The notes under the pieces are model-generated. The model was not told where the DNA came from. It did no database searches and saw only the letters and a program-made list of their open reading frames with translations. 64,000 bases of DNA from assembly GCA_023475715.1 (NCBI GenBank), contig JAMCVO010000026.1, positions 1-64,000 of the forward strand. The letters run 5' to 3'. This stretch comes from Actinomycetota bacterium (GTDB lineage: Bacteria > Actinomycetota > Humimicrobiia > Humimicrobiales > Humimicrobiaceae). Within the stretch, counting starts at the first letter, position 1, and every line of letters begins with the position of its first letter. Shown here piece by piece: positions 8,648 to 17,653 of the stretch. A program made the position numbers and the translations under genes.

Positions 8648-9913
8648 CTATTTCTTTCTGGAAATAATTTTTAATCCTCCCATATAATTTATAAGCTTAT
8701 CTGGAATAACAATATTTCCATCTTTGTCCTGATAATTTTCCATTATTGCCATAATAGTTCTGCCAACTGCACATGCAGTACTATTCATAGTATGAACAAA
8801 GCCTTTTTTATCTCCATCCTTAAACTTTATGTTTAATCTTCTTGCCTGGAATTCTGTGTCATTGCTGCATGATGCAATTTCCTTATAAGCATTCTGGCTT
8901 GGTATCCAGACTTCCAGGTCATATTTTTTAGCATTTGGAGTTCCTATGTCACCTGTACACATATTCATGAGCCTGTAATGCAGTCCCAAACCTTTTACAA
9001 TTTCTTCCAGAGTTTCGCGTAAACATTCATAAACTTCCCAGGATTTTTCAGGACTTGCGAAAATGAACATCTCAATTTTGTCAAACTGGTGAACCCTGAA
9101 TAATCCTCCCAGGTCTTTTCCGTAACTCCCGGCTTCCCTTCTGAAACAGGTTGAATATGCAGCATACTTTAATGGCAGTCTTACTGAATCAATAATCTCA
9201 TCACTATGAAAAGCACATAACGGGACTTCCGCCGTTCCTATTAAAAACAAGTCATCAAGCTCTGTCTTGTAATATTGAGTTTCTTCAACAGGAAAAAATC
9301 CAGTTCCATACATTGCTCTTTCCTTGACAAGAACAGGCGGAATCAATGGAACATGACCCTTGCCAATTAAAAAATTCATTACATATTGCAACAAGGCAAT
9401 CTGGAGTAAAACAGCCTCATTTTTCAAAAAAACAAATCTTGTACCCGAAATTTTAGAAGCACGTTCCTCATCAATAATATCTAACCCAATTCCAAGTTCG
9501 ACATGGTTTCTAACCTTAAAATCAAATTCCGGTTTATTTCCAACAAAATAAAGAGGAATATTGCCACTTTCATCTTTGCCAATTGGTACTGACGGATGGG
9601 TGATGTTGGGATAAGCCGCAAGATTTTTAAAAAATCTTTTATCGAGTTCTTCAAACTGAGTTTCAATGCTACTTAAATCTTCATTTAAACTCTTCATTTC
9701 ATTTATCATCTTTTCCTTTTCTGCACCGGTAATCTTCGGAATCAACTTAGATGCCTCATTTTTTTTTGCTCTTATCTCATCAATTCTGACTATCAAGCTC
9801 CTTCTTTCAGAATCAAGCTTTATATCGGAACGAACATCAATTTTCATACCTCTGTTTTTTATTTCTTTTTCGATTATCTCAGGATTTTTCCTAAGCACTT
9901 CCAAATCAATCAC
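8648..9913 (-). CDS. serS: seryl-tRNA synthetase
   Basis: Class II aminoacyl-tRNA synthetase, 421 residues (normal length), charging tRNA-Ser in the cytoplasm. Residues 1-100 form the tRNA-binding coiled coil. Motif 2 is YSTCFRREAGSYGKDLGGLF, followed by the VHQFDKIEMF block. Motif 3 is NSTACAVGRTIMAIMEN near residues 372-388. The GTG start at 9913 overlaps the last codons of pheA by eight bases, indicating coupling. The gene is followed at once by tRNA-Ser. Confidence 0.98.
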   Translation of the reverse strand: MIDLEVLRKNPEIIEKEIKNRGMKIDVRSDIKLDSERRSLIVRIDEIRAKKNEASKLIPKITGAEKEKMINEMKSLNEDLSSIETQFEELDKRFFKNLAAYPNITHPSVPIGKDESGNIPLYFVGNKPEFDFKVRNHVELGIGLDIIDEERASKISGTRFVFLKNEAVLLQIALLQYVMNFLIGKGHVPLIPPVLVKERAMYGTGFFPVEETQYYKTELDDLFLIGTAEVPLCAFHSDEIIDSVRLPLKYAAYSTCFRREAGSYGKDLGGLFRVHQFDKIEMFIFASPEKSWEVYECLRETLEEIVKGLGLHYRLMNMCTGDIGTPNAKKYDLEVWIPSQNAYKEIASCSNDTEFQARRLNIKFKDGDKKGFVHTMNSTACAVGRTIMAIMENYQDKDGNIVIPDKLINYMGGLKIISRKK

Positions 9914-10760
9914 TTGCCAAGTCCCCCTTCCAAACAGGATAAGAGCCTAATATTTTAACCAGATAAACTTTGTTTCTGAGGTTTTCAATAACTTCATAAA
10001 TTGTTTTATCGTGTATATGTCCTTCCAGGTCAATCATGAATACATAATCGCCTAAATCTTTTTTAGCCGGCCTTGACTCAAGCCTCGTCAGATTAATATT
10101 TCTATCTGCAAATTCCTTAAGTATGTTAAATAAGCTTCCAGGCTTGTCCTTTTTTAAAAAACAAACTATTGAAGTCTTATCATTTCCCGTCTTAGGAGGA
10201 ATAATAGTTCCAATTATGACAAATCTGGTTTTATTTTGTTTATTATCTTCTATATCGCTGCTAAGGATTTCCAGATTATATATAGCAGCAGCTATTTTTG
10301 TACCTATTGCAGCAGTGTCACTTTCGGATTTTAGCAGTTTTTTTACTGCTTCTGCGGTGCTGTTTGCTGCTATAATTTCACAATCCTTGAATTTACTGGT
10401 TAAAAATATTCTGCACTGAGCTGTGGCATGCGGGTGAGACAATATTTTTTTTATATCTTTTATTTTTGTACCTTTTTTTCCAATAAGATGATGCTTGATT
10501 GGAATAATTATTTCACCAGTTATTTTTGCATCACTTTCAAATGTTAGTATATCCTGAGTAATATTTACAGAACCTTCTATCGAGTTTTCTATAGGGACAA
10601 CGCCCTGTATAGTCTCTCCCCTGTCGACACTTTTAATTACATCCTGGATTGTTGAAATAGGAATTTTTTCATATTCTTTTAAGTTCTTAATATATTTGAT
10701 CAATGCTTCTTCGGTGAAAGTTCCTTCAGGGCCCAAAAAAGCTATTTTCTTATTATTCAT
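9906..10760 (-). CDS. pheA: prephenate dehydratase
   Basis: Converts prephenate to phenylpyruvate in phenylalanine synthesis. The 284-residue protein starts with the dehydratase domain: GPEGTFTEEA (10-19), PIENSIEGSVN and the TRFVIIG motif, whose Thr is catalytic in the family. A regulatory ACT domain follows from about residue 195 (KPGSLFNILKEFA, LTRLESRP), which normally senses phenylalanine. It is a monofunctional enzyme without a chorismate mutase domain, and lies directly upstream of serS with a short overlap. Confidence 0.97.
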   Translation of the reverse strand: MNNKKIAFLGPEGTFTEEALIKYIKNLKEYEKIPISTIQDVIKSVDRGETIQGVVPIENSIEGSVNITQDILTFESDAKITGEIIIPIKHHLIGKKGTKIKDIKKILSHPHATAQCRIFLTSKFKDCEIIAANSTAEAVKKLLKSESDTAAIGTKIAAAIYNLEILSSDIEDNKQNKTRFVIIGTIIPPKTGNDKTSIVCFLKKDKPGSLFNILKEFADRNINLTRLESRPAKKDLGDYVFMIDLEGHIHDKTIYEVIENLRNKVYLVKILGSYPVWKGDLASD

Positions 10761-10848
10761 ACTTATTTTCCCTAAATTTAAAGTCTTAAATGATTAAATA
10801 AATCATAAAATTAATTTTTAGTCAAAAATATAAGTCTATTCTGCAACA

Positions 10849-11877
10849 CTAATTTTCCATCATAAATTTAAAAGTCGCAGTATTATTATTGAGAAACACT
10901 TCTTCCGGAACTGGTCCAGCATCAATTTTTACCTCACACTTCTTCCCCGGATAGGCCTTGAACCCTGAAATTGTAACAGATTTTTGCTCCGAAGGCTCGA
11001 TAGTGTCAATTGTGTATGTCTTTTCTTCTACCTTGCTGATGCCTTCAACACTATAGCTCATTTTTACCAATACATCCTTTTCGGCTATATTGCCTTGATT
11101 TTCAATTTTTATAGTTATGCTGATATCGGAACCTTTTTTAATAACCAAATATTGATCCTGTTCATTTAAAATTTGCGGATTGAAAGCTATACCCTGGCTT
11201 ATAATCGCAATTCCTCTTCTTTGAGAGGTGCTTGTAACTGTTCTAATTTCAGATAACAGGTTGTTTACATTACCAACATTTATCAGGTTCCTGTCCTGTA
11301 AAATTAAAGAATCTATTATAGTCAGATTATTAACTCCGAGTTTTTCACCCGATTTCTTTAATTCTTCCTGAAAATATTTATAGATTTCGTCGCTTAAATA
11401 CATATTAAGGAAAGAGTTTGCTATTTGTGCAGTCGAATTTTCAACATCATTATCCTGAAATATGTTTGAAAGTGCCGGCTTAAATTCTTCATAACTTTTG
11501 TTTCTGATTTGAAACACAAGATTTAAGTACCCATGCGAAACATCAAAGAAATCAGGTGGATTTATTTCCAAACTGTTTTCCATAATTACTTTGCTTTCTT
11601 CAAGATCTTTGCTTAAATCTGCATCAAGTTCTTCCTTGGAGGTATCCTTGGCTTTATTTAAAGTCGAGAAAAAATTTACAGATACCTTATTGGAATGCTG
11701 TATTAGTACTGAAATAGAATTAATATAATCTGCAATACTTAATTTTTCCTTTTCTGTAAGGTCACTCCTGCCTTTGTCACAGCTCCAGAGACCTGTAAGC
11801 CAGCTTGCTATTACAATGGCTATGATTATCATTAAAATTAAGATTATTACTGCTTCTTTCCTGCCTCTTCGTTCCAA
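10849..11877 (-). CDS. membrane-anchored protein with C-terminal CARDB-like domain
   Basis: A 342-residue protein. Residues 9-31 form one strong transmembrane or signal-anchor helix, followed by a long charged helical region (about 40-215). A beta-rich C-terminal domain (about 240-340) has the look of a CARDB/DUF11-like immunoglobulin fold (ISITIKIENQGNIAEKDVLV, then FLNNNTATFKF). It is probably exported and attached to the outer face of the membrane. The start is a TTG at 11877 with GAAAGG seven bases before it. No enzymatic motif is seen and the function is unknown. It lies between tRNA-Leu and pheA. Confidence 0.7.
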   Translation of the reverse strand: MERRGRKEAVIILILMIIIAIVIASWLTGLWSCDKGRSDLTEKEKLSIADYINSISVLIQHSNKVSVNFFSTLNKAKDTSKEELDADLSKDLEESKVIMENSLEINPPDFFDVSHGYLNLVFQIRNKSYEEFKPALSNIFQDNDVENSTAQIANSFLNMYLSDEIYKYFQEELKKSGEKLGVNNLTIIDSLILQDRNLINVGNVNNLLSEIRTVTSTSQRRGIAIISQGIAFNPQILNEQDQYLVIKKGSDISITIKIENQGNIAEKDVLVKMSYSVEGISKVEEKTYTIDTIEPSEQKSVTISGFKAYPGKKCEVKIDAGPVPEEVFLNNNTATFKFMMEN

Positions 11878-11903
11878 AAAATTGCCTTTCAGTGTTTTTT
11901 ATT

Positions 11904-11990
11904 TGGTGGGCGAAGGGGGATTTGAACCCCCAAGTCCTTGCGAACACTAGACCCTGAACCTAGCGCGTCTGCCAATTCCGCCATTCGCCC
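11904..11990 (-). tRNA. tRNA-Leu (anticodon CAG)
   Basis: An 87-nt class II tRNA with acceptor GGGCGAA/TTCGCCC, anticodon loop TTCAGGG, long variable arm, T-loop TTCAAAT and encoded CCA. A TATAAT-like sequence lies some 50 bp upstream, but no clear -35 box was found. Confidence 0.97.
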
Positions 11991-12054
11991 GGAAATGATT
12001 AATTTTATCAGTATTCTTATTAATTTTATATCTTTACATATTATATAAAATTAA

Positions 12055-12234
12055 GTTTCTTTTACCAATGATCCACCATCTAATTTCAATGAAGAATTTA
12101 TTCACAAGTATTTAAAAATATTTCGCTTAGATGGAACCATTAAGAACAAAAATATTGTATATGGAAATTTAGCAGCCAAACCAGTTTTTGTTGCAATAGA
12201 TTTAATTAAACCGATTATTTCAAAATTTAAATAA
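12055..12234 (+). pseudogene. possible C-terminal remnant of an unrecognised gene
   Basis: A 59-codon open frame on the plus strand runs from just after a TAA to a TAA at 12232-12234. It has no start codon or Shine-Dalgarno. Its translation looks protein-like: NEEFIHKYLKIFRLDGTIK in the middle, then AAKPVFVAIDLIKPIISKFK at the end. The composition suggests the C-terminus of a decayed gene, and I cannot name the family. It is convergent with the ferredoxin cluster. Confidence 0.35.
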
Positions 12235-12243
12235 ATTAAAAAA

Positions 12244-12513
12244 TTAATTATCTCTTTGCCAGCATTTTATCTTTATTGGCCTAATAGGCGGCCTGGTTGT
12301 AAACGGGGCAATTTTATTAATCTCCTTCCCCGTTTCTTTGCTTATTATTCTTGCAATAAGGTTATAGCATGTCTTATTTTGGCAAAGCCCCATTCCGGCA
12401 CGTGTCATTCTTTTTACAGCATCGGTATTGTGCGCCCCTTCTCTGATTGCTTTTTTTATTTCTCCTAAGGTTATTTCTTCGCATCTGCATATTATTATAT
12501 TATCTTCATTCAT
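12244..12513 (-). CDS. BFD-like [2Fe-2S] protein (dehydrogenase small subunit)
   Basis: An 89-residue protein of the Fer2_BFD family. Cysteines lie in ICRCEE (residues 8-12) and in LCQNKTC (about 43-49), the usual C-x-C plus C-x4-C cluster site. Such small subunits occur in hydrogen-cyanide synthase-like, opine dehydrogenase and archaeal four-subunit proline dehydrogenases. It is the last of four genes on the minus strand here and probably relays electrons inside that complex. Confidence 0.85.
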   Translation of the reverse strand: MNEDNIIICRCEEITLGEIKKAIREGAHNTDAVKRMTRAGMGLCQNKTCYNLIARIISKETGKEINKIAPFTTRPPIRPIKIKCWQRDN

Positions 12514-12575
12514 TATTTATCTCCTCAAAAAATAGCATTATTTTTTAATCCCACTAAATTGAATTAATCTGGCAA

Positions 12576-13058
12576 TCAAACAGCCAGTTTAAAAAATCTT
12601 ACATCATCAGAAAACTTTTTTGGAACAGCAATGGTTACAAGGTTAGTCTTGTTAAAACTCTTATTGGCATTGACTCTGATAACTCTGCCATCGCAAACAG
12701 GTTTCCCAGATCTATCAAGTCCAATGATTTTATCTCCTCTTATTGGAAGCGGCAGCAGCTCATAAGGGATTGTAATTAATACTTCTGTATCTGAATAGGT
12801 TTTATCAATTATAAATATAGCAAGACCGGGACAAACCACAACACACCTGCCGCAACCTGTGCAATTGCCAGTCAATGAAGGCAAATTTGTTATAGGGTCT
12901 CCTACTTTTATAGAATTTTTTAGACATACTGTTTCACAGGGGTTGCATGGAATTTCTTCGGTACATTCTATGACGGCAACGGCTCCTTCATTTAATCTCT
13001 GTTCGGATGGATAACCATGCAACTTCTTAAGTTTTTTCAGATATTTTTGATCAAACAT
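12576..13058 (-). CDS. 4Fe-4S ferredoxin-type electron-transfer subunit
   Basis: A 160-residue protein with two cysteine clusters, CTEEIPCNPCETVC (about 32-45) and CTGCGRCVVVCPG (about 66-78), that suit [4Fe-4S] centres. A C-terminal beta domain has no known catalytic motif. It matches the ferredoxin-like delta subunit of multi-subunit proline/opine-type dehydrogenases. It starts 12 bp downstream of the FAD subunit. Confidence 0.85.
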   Translation of the reverse strand: MFDQKYLKKLKKLHGYPSEQRLNEGAVAVIECTEEIPCNPCETVCLKNSIKVGDPITNLPSLTGNCTGCGRCVVVCPGLAIFIIDKTYSDTEVLITIPYELLPLPIRGDKIIGLDRSGKPVCDGRVIRVNANKSFNKTNLVTIAVPKKFSDDVRFFKLAV

Positions 13059-13070
13059 TTATTCTTGCTC

Positions 13071-14174
13071 CTAGGTATAGCATCTTCTAATTATTTTTTC
13101 TTTAGCTTCCTGCCTTAGATTTCCAAATGGTCCCAGTCTCAGCATCCTGAGTCTTCTCCGTGCTTCATTTACCATTTTGAGACCTTTTTTCTTTTCAATT
13201 TTCCCAAGTGATAAGCTTATCGCTATCCCAGCAAGCTTACCTTCTTCCATTGCTGTGGAAGCCTCTTCTATGCCGGTAATATCTCCGGCAACATAAATGC
13301 CATTCACATTTGACTGCATATTGTCATCATGAATGGGAATAAAACCTCCAAGTTCAGGTAAATATTCAAATTTTGCCCCTATCATCCAGCATAATTCATT
13401 TAAAGGCCTTAAGCCTACTGCAACACACACAAGATCCACATCAAATATTTTTTTGTCTTCATTTATTACACTGAAATTTTTATCAACTCTTGCAACTTCC
13501 ACCTTCTTAACAAATTTATCCCCTATGGCTTTTGTTATTGTATGTGATGTTAAAATTTCAACTCCCATTCTTGCAATCTTTGATGCATGAACCATATATC
13601 CTCCGATATGATCCATTACTTCAATTACCGCAAGTACATCCGCTCCCGCCTGCATAAGTTGATAAGAAACAATTAACCCAACATTTCCTGAACCTATGGT
13701 TAAAACTCTGCTTCCCGGTAAAACCCTATGAATATTGATCATTGTCTGTACTGCCCCTGCGCCCATAATATTTGGCAGCGTCCATCCGGGAAATGAAAGA
13801 GAATTTTCCACAGCACCAGTGGCAACAATAACTTTATCAGCTTCAATTATTGAAACTTTTTCATTATCAGATATCCCGATTTTTAAATCCGGAAAAAGTC
13901 CCCAGACAATATTATCAAGAAGCACCTTTACGCCATACTTTTTAGCATCGTCAAGCAGCATGTTACCAATTTCAAAACCTCTGGTCCCGGCAAGATGTTC
14001 TTCAGAACCGAAGAATCTGTGAATTTGCTTGAAAAGCTGACCTCCTGGTTTTTTATTTTCATCAATTACTATTACATCTACACCATTTTTAGCTGCTTCT
14101 ACCGCTGCACTTAATCCTGCAGGGCCGGCGCCTATAACTGCAAGTTCGGTTTTCAATTTGTATTCTCCTCCCAA
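13071..14174 (-). CDS. FAD-dependent NAD(P)H-oxidoreductase subunit (HcnB/PDH-alpha-like)
   Basis: A 367-residue pyridine nucleotide-disulphide oxidoreductase-fold protein. The FAD Rossmann motif is VIGAGPAGLSAAVEAAKNG (near 12-30), the NAD(P) motif TIGSGNVGL lies near 155-163, and the second FAD block GIYVAGDITGIEEAS lies near residues 288-302. Similar proteins form the FAD subunit of HcnABC-type and proline dehydrogenase complexes. Its start overlaps the upstream [2Fe-2S] gene by 22 bases. It lacks the redox-active CxxC of thioredoxin reductase. Confidence 0.9.
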   Translation of the reverse strand: MGGEYKLKTELAVIGAGPAGLSAAVEAAKNGVDVIVIDENKKPGGQLFKQIHRFFGSEEHLAGTRGFEIGNMLLDDAKKYGVKVLLDNIVWGLFPDLKIGISDNEKVSIIEADKVIVATGAVENSLSFPGWTLPNIMGAGAVQTMINIHRVLPGSRVLTIGSGNVGLIVSYQLMQAGADVLAVIEVMDHIGGYMVHASKIARMGVEILTSHTITKAIGDKFVKKVEVARVDKNFSVINEDKKIFDVDLVCVAVGLRPLNELCWMIGAKFEYLPELGGFIPIHDDNMQSNVNGIYVAGDITGIEEASTAMEEGKLAGIAISLSLGKIEKKKGLKMVNEARRRLRMLRLGPFGNLRQEAKEKIIRRCYT

Positions 14175-14473
14175 TTACCAGGTCCTTTCTGTGTATTTAT
14201 AACCATTCCGGTTTCCACAGGTGTCACACAAGTTCTGACATTAGGTTTGCCGTTTACCTCCATAACACAATCTGTACACCTTCCTATTGCACAAAATAGA
14301 CCTCTTGGTTCATTATACCTGGATGTATATCTAAAAATTTTAATCCCTGAAGCGACAATAGCAGATGCGATCATTTCACCTTTATAGGCTTTGATCATCT
14401 TTCCATCTACTACTATTTCAATCTCTTTGTTTCTTAATTCTTCGCCTAAAATTGGATGATTTTTAATTCTCAA
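14153..14473 (-). CDS. (2Fe-2S) ferredoxin subunit (sarcosine oxidase/HcnA type)
   Basis: A 106-residue Fer2_4 family protein with the cysteine pattern GLFCAIGRCTDC (about 59-70), then C82, for one [2Fe-2S] cluster. This domain usually forms the N-terminal part of sarcosine oxidase alpha or the HcnA subunit. The TTG start at 14473 is preceded by AGAGG six bases upstream. It is the first gene of the four-gene cluster. No gene for the substrate-oxidising DAO-type subunit is found beside it. Confidence 0.85.
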   Translation of the reverse strand: MRIKNHPILGEELRNKEIEIVVDGKMIKAYKGEMIASAIVASGIKIFRYTSRYNEPRGLFCAIGRCTDCVMEVNGKPNVRTCVTPVETGMVINTQKGPGNWEENTN

Positions 14474-14834
14474 TTTTTTCCTCTCTTATAAATAACTTCG
14501 GTTAAAAAATCAGTTACTTTGAAATTATTTAAATTTTAAAAATTAAAATTAATTATATTATAATAAATTATCAATATATTGCTTACTCCAATGAGATTTT
14601 TATTATCATATATTGCTTTATTTAACAATATATAAAAATTTTCAGGAAAAAAATAAAATAATAAGAGGGAAATAAAAATTTGGATATTCGTAAGCAATCA
14701 AATAATTTATTATTGTCAAGTCGAATTGCTGGACAATTATAATTGGGGATATATATTAAAGGCTATCATCATCTATTGAATTTGATTTTAAGATCCATTG
14801 GGTCTATAAAATTTTTAATTTATCTATAAAGACA
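14474..14834. other. AT-rich intergenic region with no supported gene
   Basis: This 361-bp stretch should carry the promoter of the four-gene flavoenzyme operon and the 3' region of nagA. Only a 20-codon TTG frame (14680-14742, plus strand) was seen, and it is not convincing. No clear terminator or operator was recognised. Confidence 0.5.
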
Positions 14835-16052
14835 TTAAGACAAATGCTGCTTATTTAAATTATTAAATAAAATCTCGCCCCGCACTATAGTCATAAAAAT
14901 ATTTAACTTTTCATCAAAAATAGCAATATCGCCATCCATTCCCTCTTTTATCTCACCTTTCCTGTCTGATATCTTCAGAACTCTTGCAGGACTGTTTGTA
15001 GCCAGCATAATTGCATCTTTTAATGATATACCGGTGTGGGAAATCATATTTCGTATAGCATTATTCATTGTCATTACGCTCCCGGCAAGACATCCATTTT
15101 CAAGTCTTACAATATCCTCACCTTCATTAAGAATGCCAGCTCTTCCGTCCTGAAAATAATATTTTCCCGGAGGTGACCCAGTCATATTCATTGAATCTGT
15201 TATTAATATTATATTTCTTATACCTTTGCACCTTATTAGCATTTTCAATAAAGTCGGATTAACATGCACAGCGTTCCTGTCACACATAACCTCACTCATA
15301 ATATCATCGCATATAAGTAATTCTTCCTGAATAGTTAGTGGTTTTACACCTTTTTCTGTAATTAATATTCCGCCCATGGCGTTAAAAATATGTGTAATTA
15401 ATTCAATTCCCAAATTTAATGCTTCATGCAGTTTATTGAATTTTATATCGGTATGTCCGATAGATACTACCACATCATTCTGCCGCAAATATTTTATCAA
15501 CTCATAAGCATTCTGCAGTTCAGGAGCAACCGTCATAATTTTTAGATTACCGTTACACGCTTCCAGTAACTTGTTGTAATCTTTAAACTCAGGTATTTTT
15601 ACCAGATCCTGCCTCTGTGCACCATATTCCTTATTCAAATAAGGTCCCTCAGAATTAATGCCCAAGACTTTTGCACCTTTTTTTTGTTTTTTCATAAAAT
15701 TACTGATTCTTCTGCAGGCTTTTATCATTTTTTCAAATTCAGCTGTCCAGAGAGTAGGTAAGAATCCCGTAACGCCATATTTTACTAAAAAATCGGACAT
15801 TGGTTCTATTGAATCCCTAACAGCATCTGCATTGTTGGCACCATGAATATGTATGTCTATAAAACCAGGAGAAATATAATTTCCTTTTACATCTATGATT
15901 TCATAATCTTTAAGACAATTTTTGTCATAATTATGGAATTCAGTATTTGATATTATTTTATAAGTTTTTCCATTTTTTAAGAATAAAACCTTATCCTTAA
16001 GTTCTACAAAAGGTGTTAAAATAATTCCATTTTTTAGTATTAAGCTTCTCAT
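14835..16052 (-). CDS. nagA: N-acetylglucosamine-6-phosphate deacetylase
   Basis: An amidohydrolase that removes acetate from N-acetylglucosamine-6-phosphate during amino-sugar use or cell-wall recycling. The 405-residue protein has HIHG metal ligands (68-71), NSEGPYLN (conserved Glu), SIGHTD, THIFNAMGG and the LITDSMNMTG block with the catalytic Asp. These are all normal for NagA. It lies 63 bp downstream of an FGGY kinase gene on the same strand. No nagB is present in the window. Confidence 0.93.
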   Translation of the reverse strand: MRSLILKNGIILTPFVELKDKVLFLKNGKTYKIISNTEFHNYDKNCLKDYEIIDVKGNYISPGFIDIHIHGANNADAVRDSIEPMSDFLVKYGVTGFLPTLWTAEFEKMIKACRRISNFMKKQKKGAKVLGINSEGPYLNKEYGAQRQDLVKIPEFKDYNKLLEACNGNLKIMTVAPELQNAYELIKYLRQNDVVVSIGHTDIKFNKLHEALNLGIELITHIFNAMGGILITEKGVKPLTIQEELLICDDIMSEVMCDRNAVHVNPTLLKMLIRCKGIRNIILITDSMNMTGSPPGKYYFQDGRAGILNEGEDIVRLENGCLAGSVMTMNNAIRNMISHTGISLKDAIMLATNSPARVLKISDRKGEIKEGMDGDIAIFDEKLNIFMTIVRGEILFNNLNKQHLS

Positions 16053-16115
16053 ATTAACTCCCGACTAATAAATTTTCTTCAAATTTAACATACATTTAAT
16101 TTGTCTCTTCGCCTC

Positions 16116-17588
16116 TTAGCTTTTAATACTTGAATAAACCTTATCCAGGCCATTGATAATCTTTATATAATTTTCCATATTTCGTTCATAAAAAAGAATT
16201 TTTTCTTTTATGGGTTCAATAATTTCATCTGTAAAAATAATTTTATCGTTTATAAGTTTTTGGAAACCAGATTTCAAATTATTTCCATATTTTGCTATCA
16301 GAAAAATTCCAATTATTTCAAAGGGCAATGAATTCAGCCTTTGATATTTTAAATTTAATATGTTTGCTTTTATATTGTTCCATAAATTATTCTTTGCACC
16401 GCCTCCTATCACTTTTATGTCTTTGAAATCAATACCAGCCGAACCACTTATTTCCTTTAAGAGATTCAAATAAAAACGGAACTCATAACCAAATGATTCA
16501 AGCAGTGAGACATAAAAGTCATCTAAAACATGGTCCCAGTTTATACCGAGCCATGTTCCATCATAATATGGTTGAACAGGATGATATCTGCCTCCTATGT
16601 ATGGTATAAAATAAAGTCCTTTTGTACCTTTATAATTTTCAAAATTCAATGCCGGTTTATAATTAAATTTTTCAATAAACCATCTGTAGGTATAACCACC
16701 TGCAGCAATTACAGCTATCTGATAAAAAATATCATCAATCCCCGAATCAATTACACTGAAGACTTTATTTTTTAAATCACTTTTAAATTCTTTTGTACAA
16801 TGTCCCAGTACAGTATAAGTACCGGTAACATCAACAATATTATTGTTGTTTATTATTCCTGAACCTAAAAAGCCCGCCACCTGATCCCCGCAACCAACCA
16901 TTACGTTTATGTCTTTCTCTGTTCCAAAAATACTCCTGTTTATATTTCCAATTATTTCAAAAGGTCTGCATATTTTAGGCAGTTTTTCTATGCTTATTCC
17001 CAGTTGTATGCATACATCCATGTTCCATTTACCTTTAACTACATCAGCCAGACCAAAAAAGGTAAGGCAACTCTTATCTATAAAAGCTTTATCGGAATTT
17101 AATTTACATAATTTTCCGGCAACATAGGTGGTAAGATTTATGAATTTTCTTATCCTTTTATAAAAACCAGGGAAATCATTTTTTATCCATAACATTTTAC
17201 CGGGACCAAATGGATAACCCCCTGAAAGTTTTCTGATTAATTTATCCATATTTTTTTCAATTTTGTTCATATATGAATTAAAACGATTGTCTATCGAATA
17301 AGACCACGGAAAAACTACATCCCAGTTTTCATCAATACCAAGAATTCCTCCCATTTGTCCGCTGCAAATAAGCACTTCTGTCATTCTAAATGCTTTTGGA
17401 TGCTTGACTTTTATTATATTAATCTCGTTTACAATAGTTTTATAATATTCCTCAGGTTTTTGGTAAATTCCATTATCAAAATAAGTAATTGCATCATTTA
17501 CTGAAAAATAAATTATATCTCCATTTTCATCAATCAGGCTTGATTTGATTTTTGTGGTTCCCAAATCAAAACAAAGATAATTACTCAT
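16116..17588 (-). CDS. FGGY-family carbohydrate kinase
   Basis: A 490-residue sugar kinase of the xylulokinase/glycerol kinase family. The phosphate-1 loop DLGTTKIKSSL (8-18), the GCGDQVAGFLG block (about 241-251) and the adenosine motif IGGGAKNNLW (about 394-403) are all present. The sequence is divergent from the well-known XylB, AraB or GlpK branches, so the substrate is not assigned. It is probably co-transcribed with nagA, suggesting a pathway that releases a ketose or amino-sugar derivative. Confidence 0.88.
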   Translation of the reverse strand: MSNYLCFDLGTTKIKSSLIDENGDIIYFSVNDAITYFDNGIYQKPEEYYKTIVNEINIIKVKHPKAFRMTEVLICSGQMGGILGIDENWDVVFPWSYSIDNRFNSYMNKIEKNMDKLIRKLSGGYPFGPGKMLWIKNDFPGFYKRIRKFINLTTYVAGKLCKLNSDKAFIDKSCLTFFGLADVVKGKWNMDVCIQLGISIEKLPKICRPFEIIGNINRSIFGTEKDINVMVGCGDQVAGFLGSGIINNNNIVDVTGTYTVLGHCTKEFKSDLKNKVFSVIDSGIDDIFYQIAVIAAGGYTYRWFIEKFNYKPALNFENYKGTKGLYFIPYIGGRYHPVQPYYDGTWLGINWDHVLDDFYVSLLESFGYEFRFYLNLLKEISGSAGIDFKDIKVIGGGAKNNLWNNIKANILNLKYQRLNSLPFEIIGIFLIAKYGNNLKSGFQKLINDKIIFTDEIIEPIKEKILFYERNMENYIKIINGLDKVYSSIKS

Positions 17589-17653
17589 GATATTCTCCTG
17601 CCAGTCCCATAGATGTATATTCCTTATAAAGATATTTGATTGTTTTTGACTGG

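Noticed and set aside
8648..9950. Possible T-box leader for serS
   Set aside because: serS starts inside pheA by an 8-base overlap, so there is no leader, and no T-box core sequence was seen.
12244..12513. Bacterioferritin-associated ferredoxin (Bfd) itself
   Set aside because: The cysteine pattern fits the domain, but the neighbours are flavoenzyme subunits and there is no bacterioferritin gene.
14680..14742. 20-codon TTG ORF with AGAGGG upstream
   Set aside because: Too short and not protein-like enough to separate from chance in AT-rich DNA.
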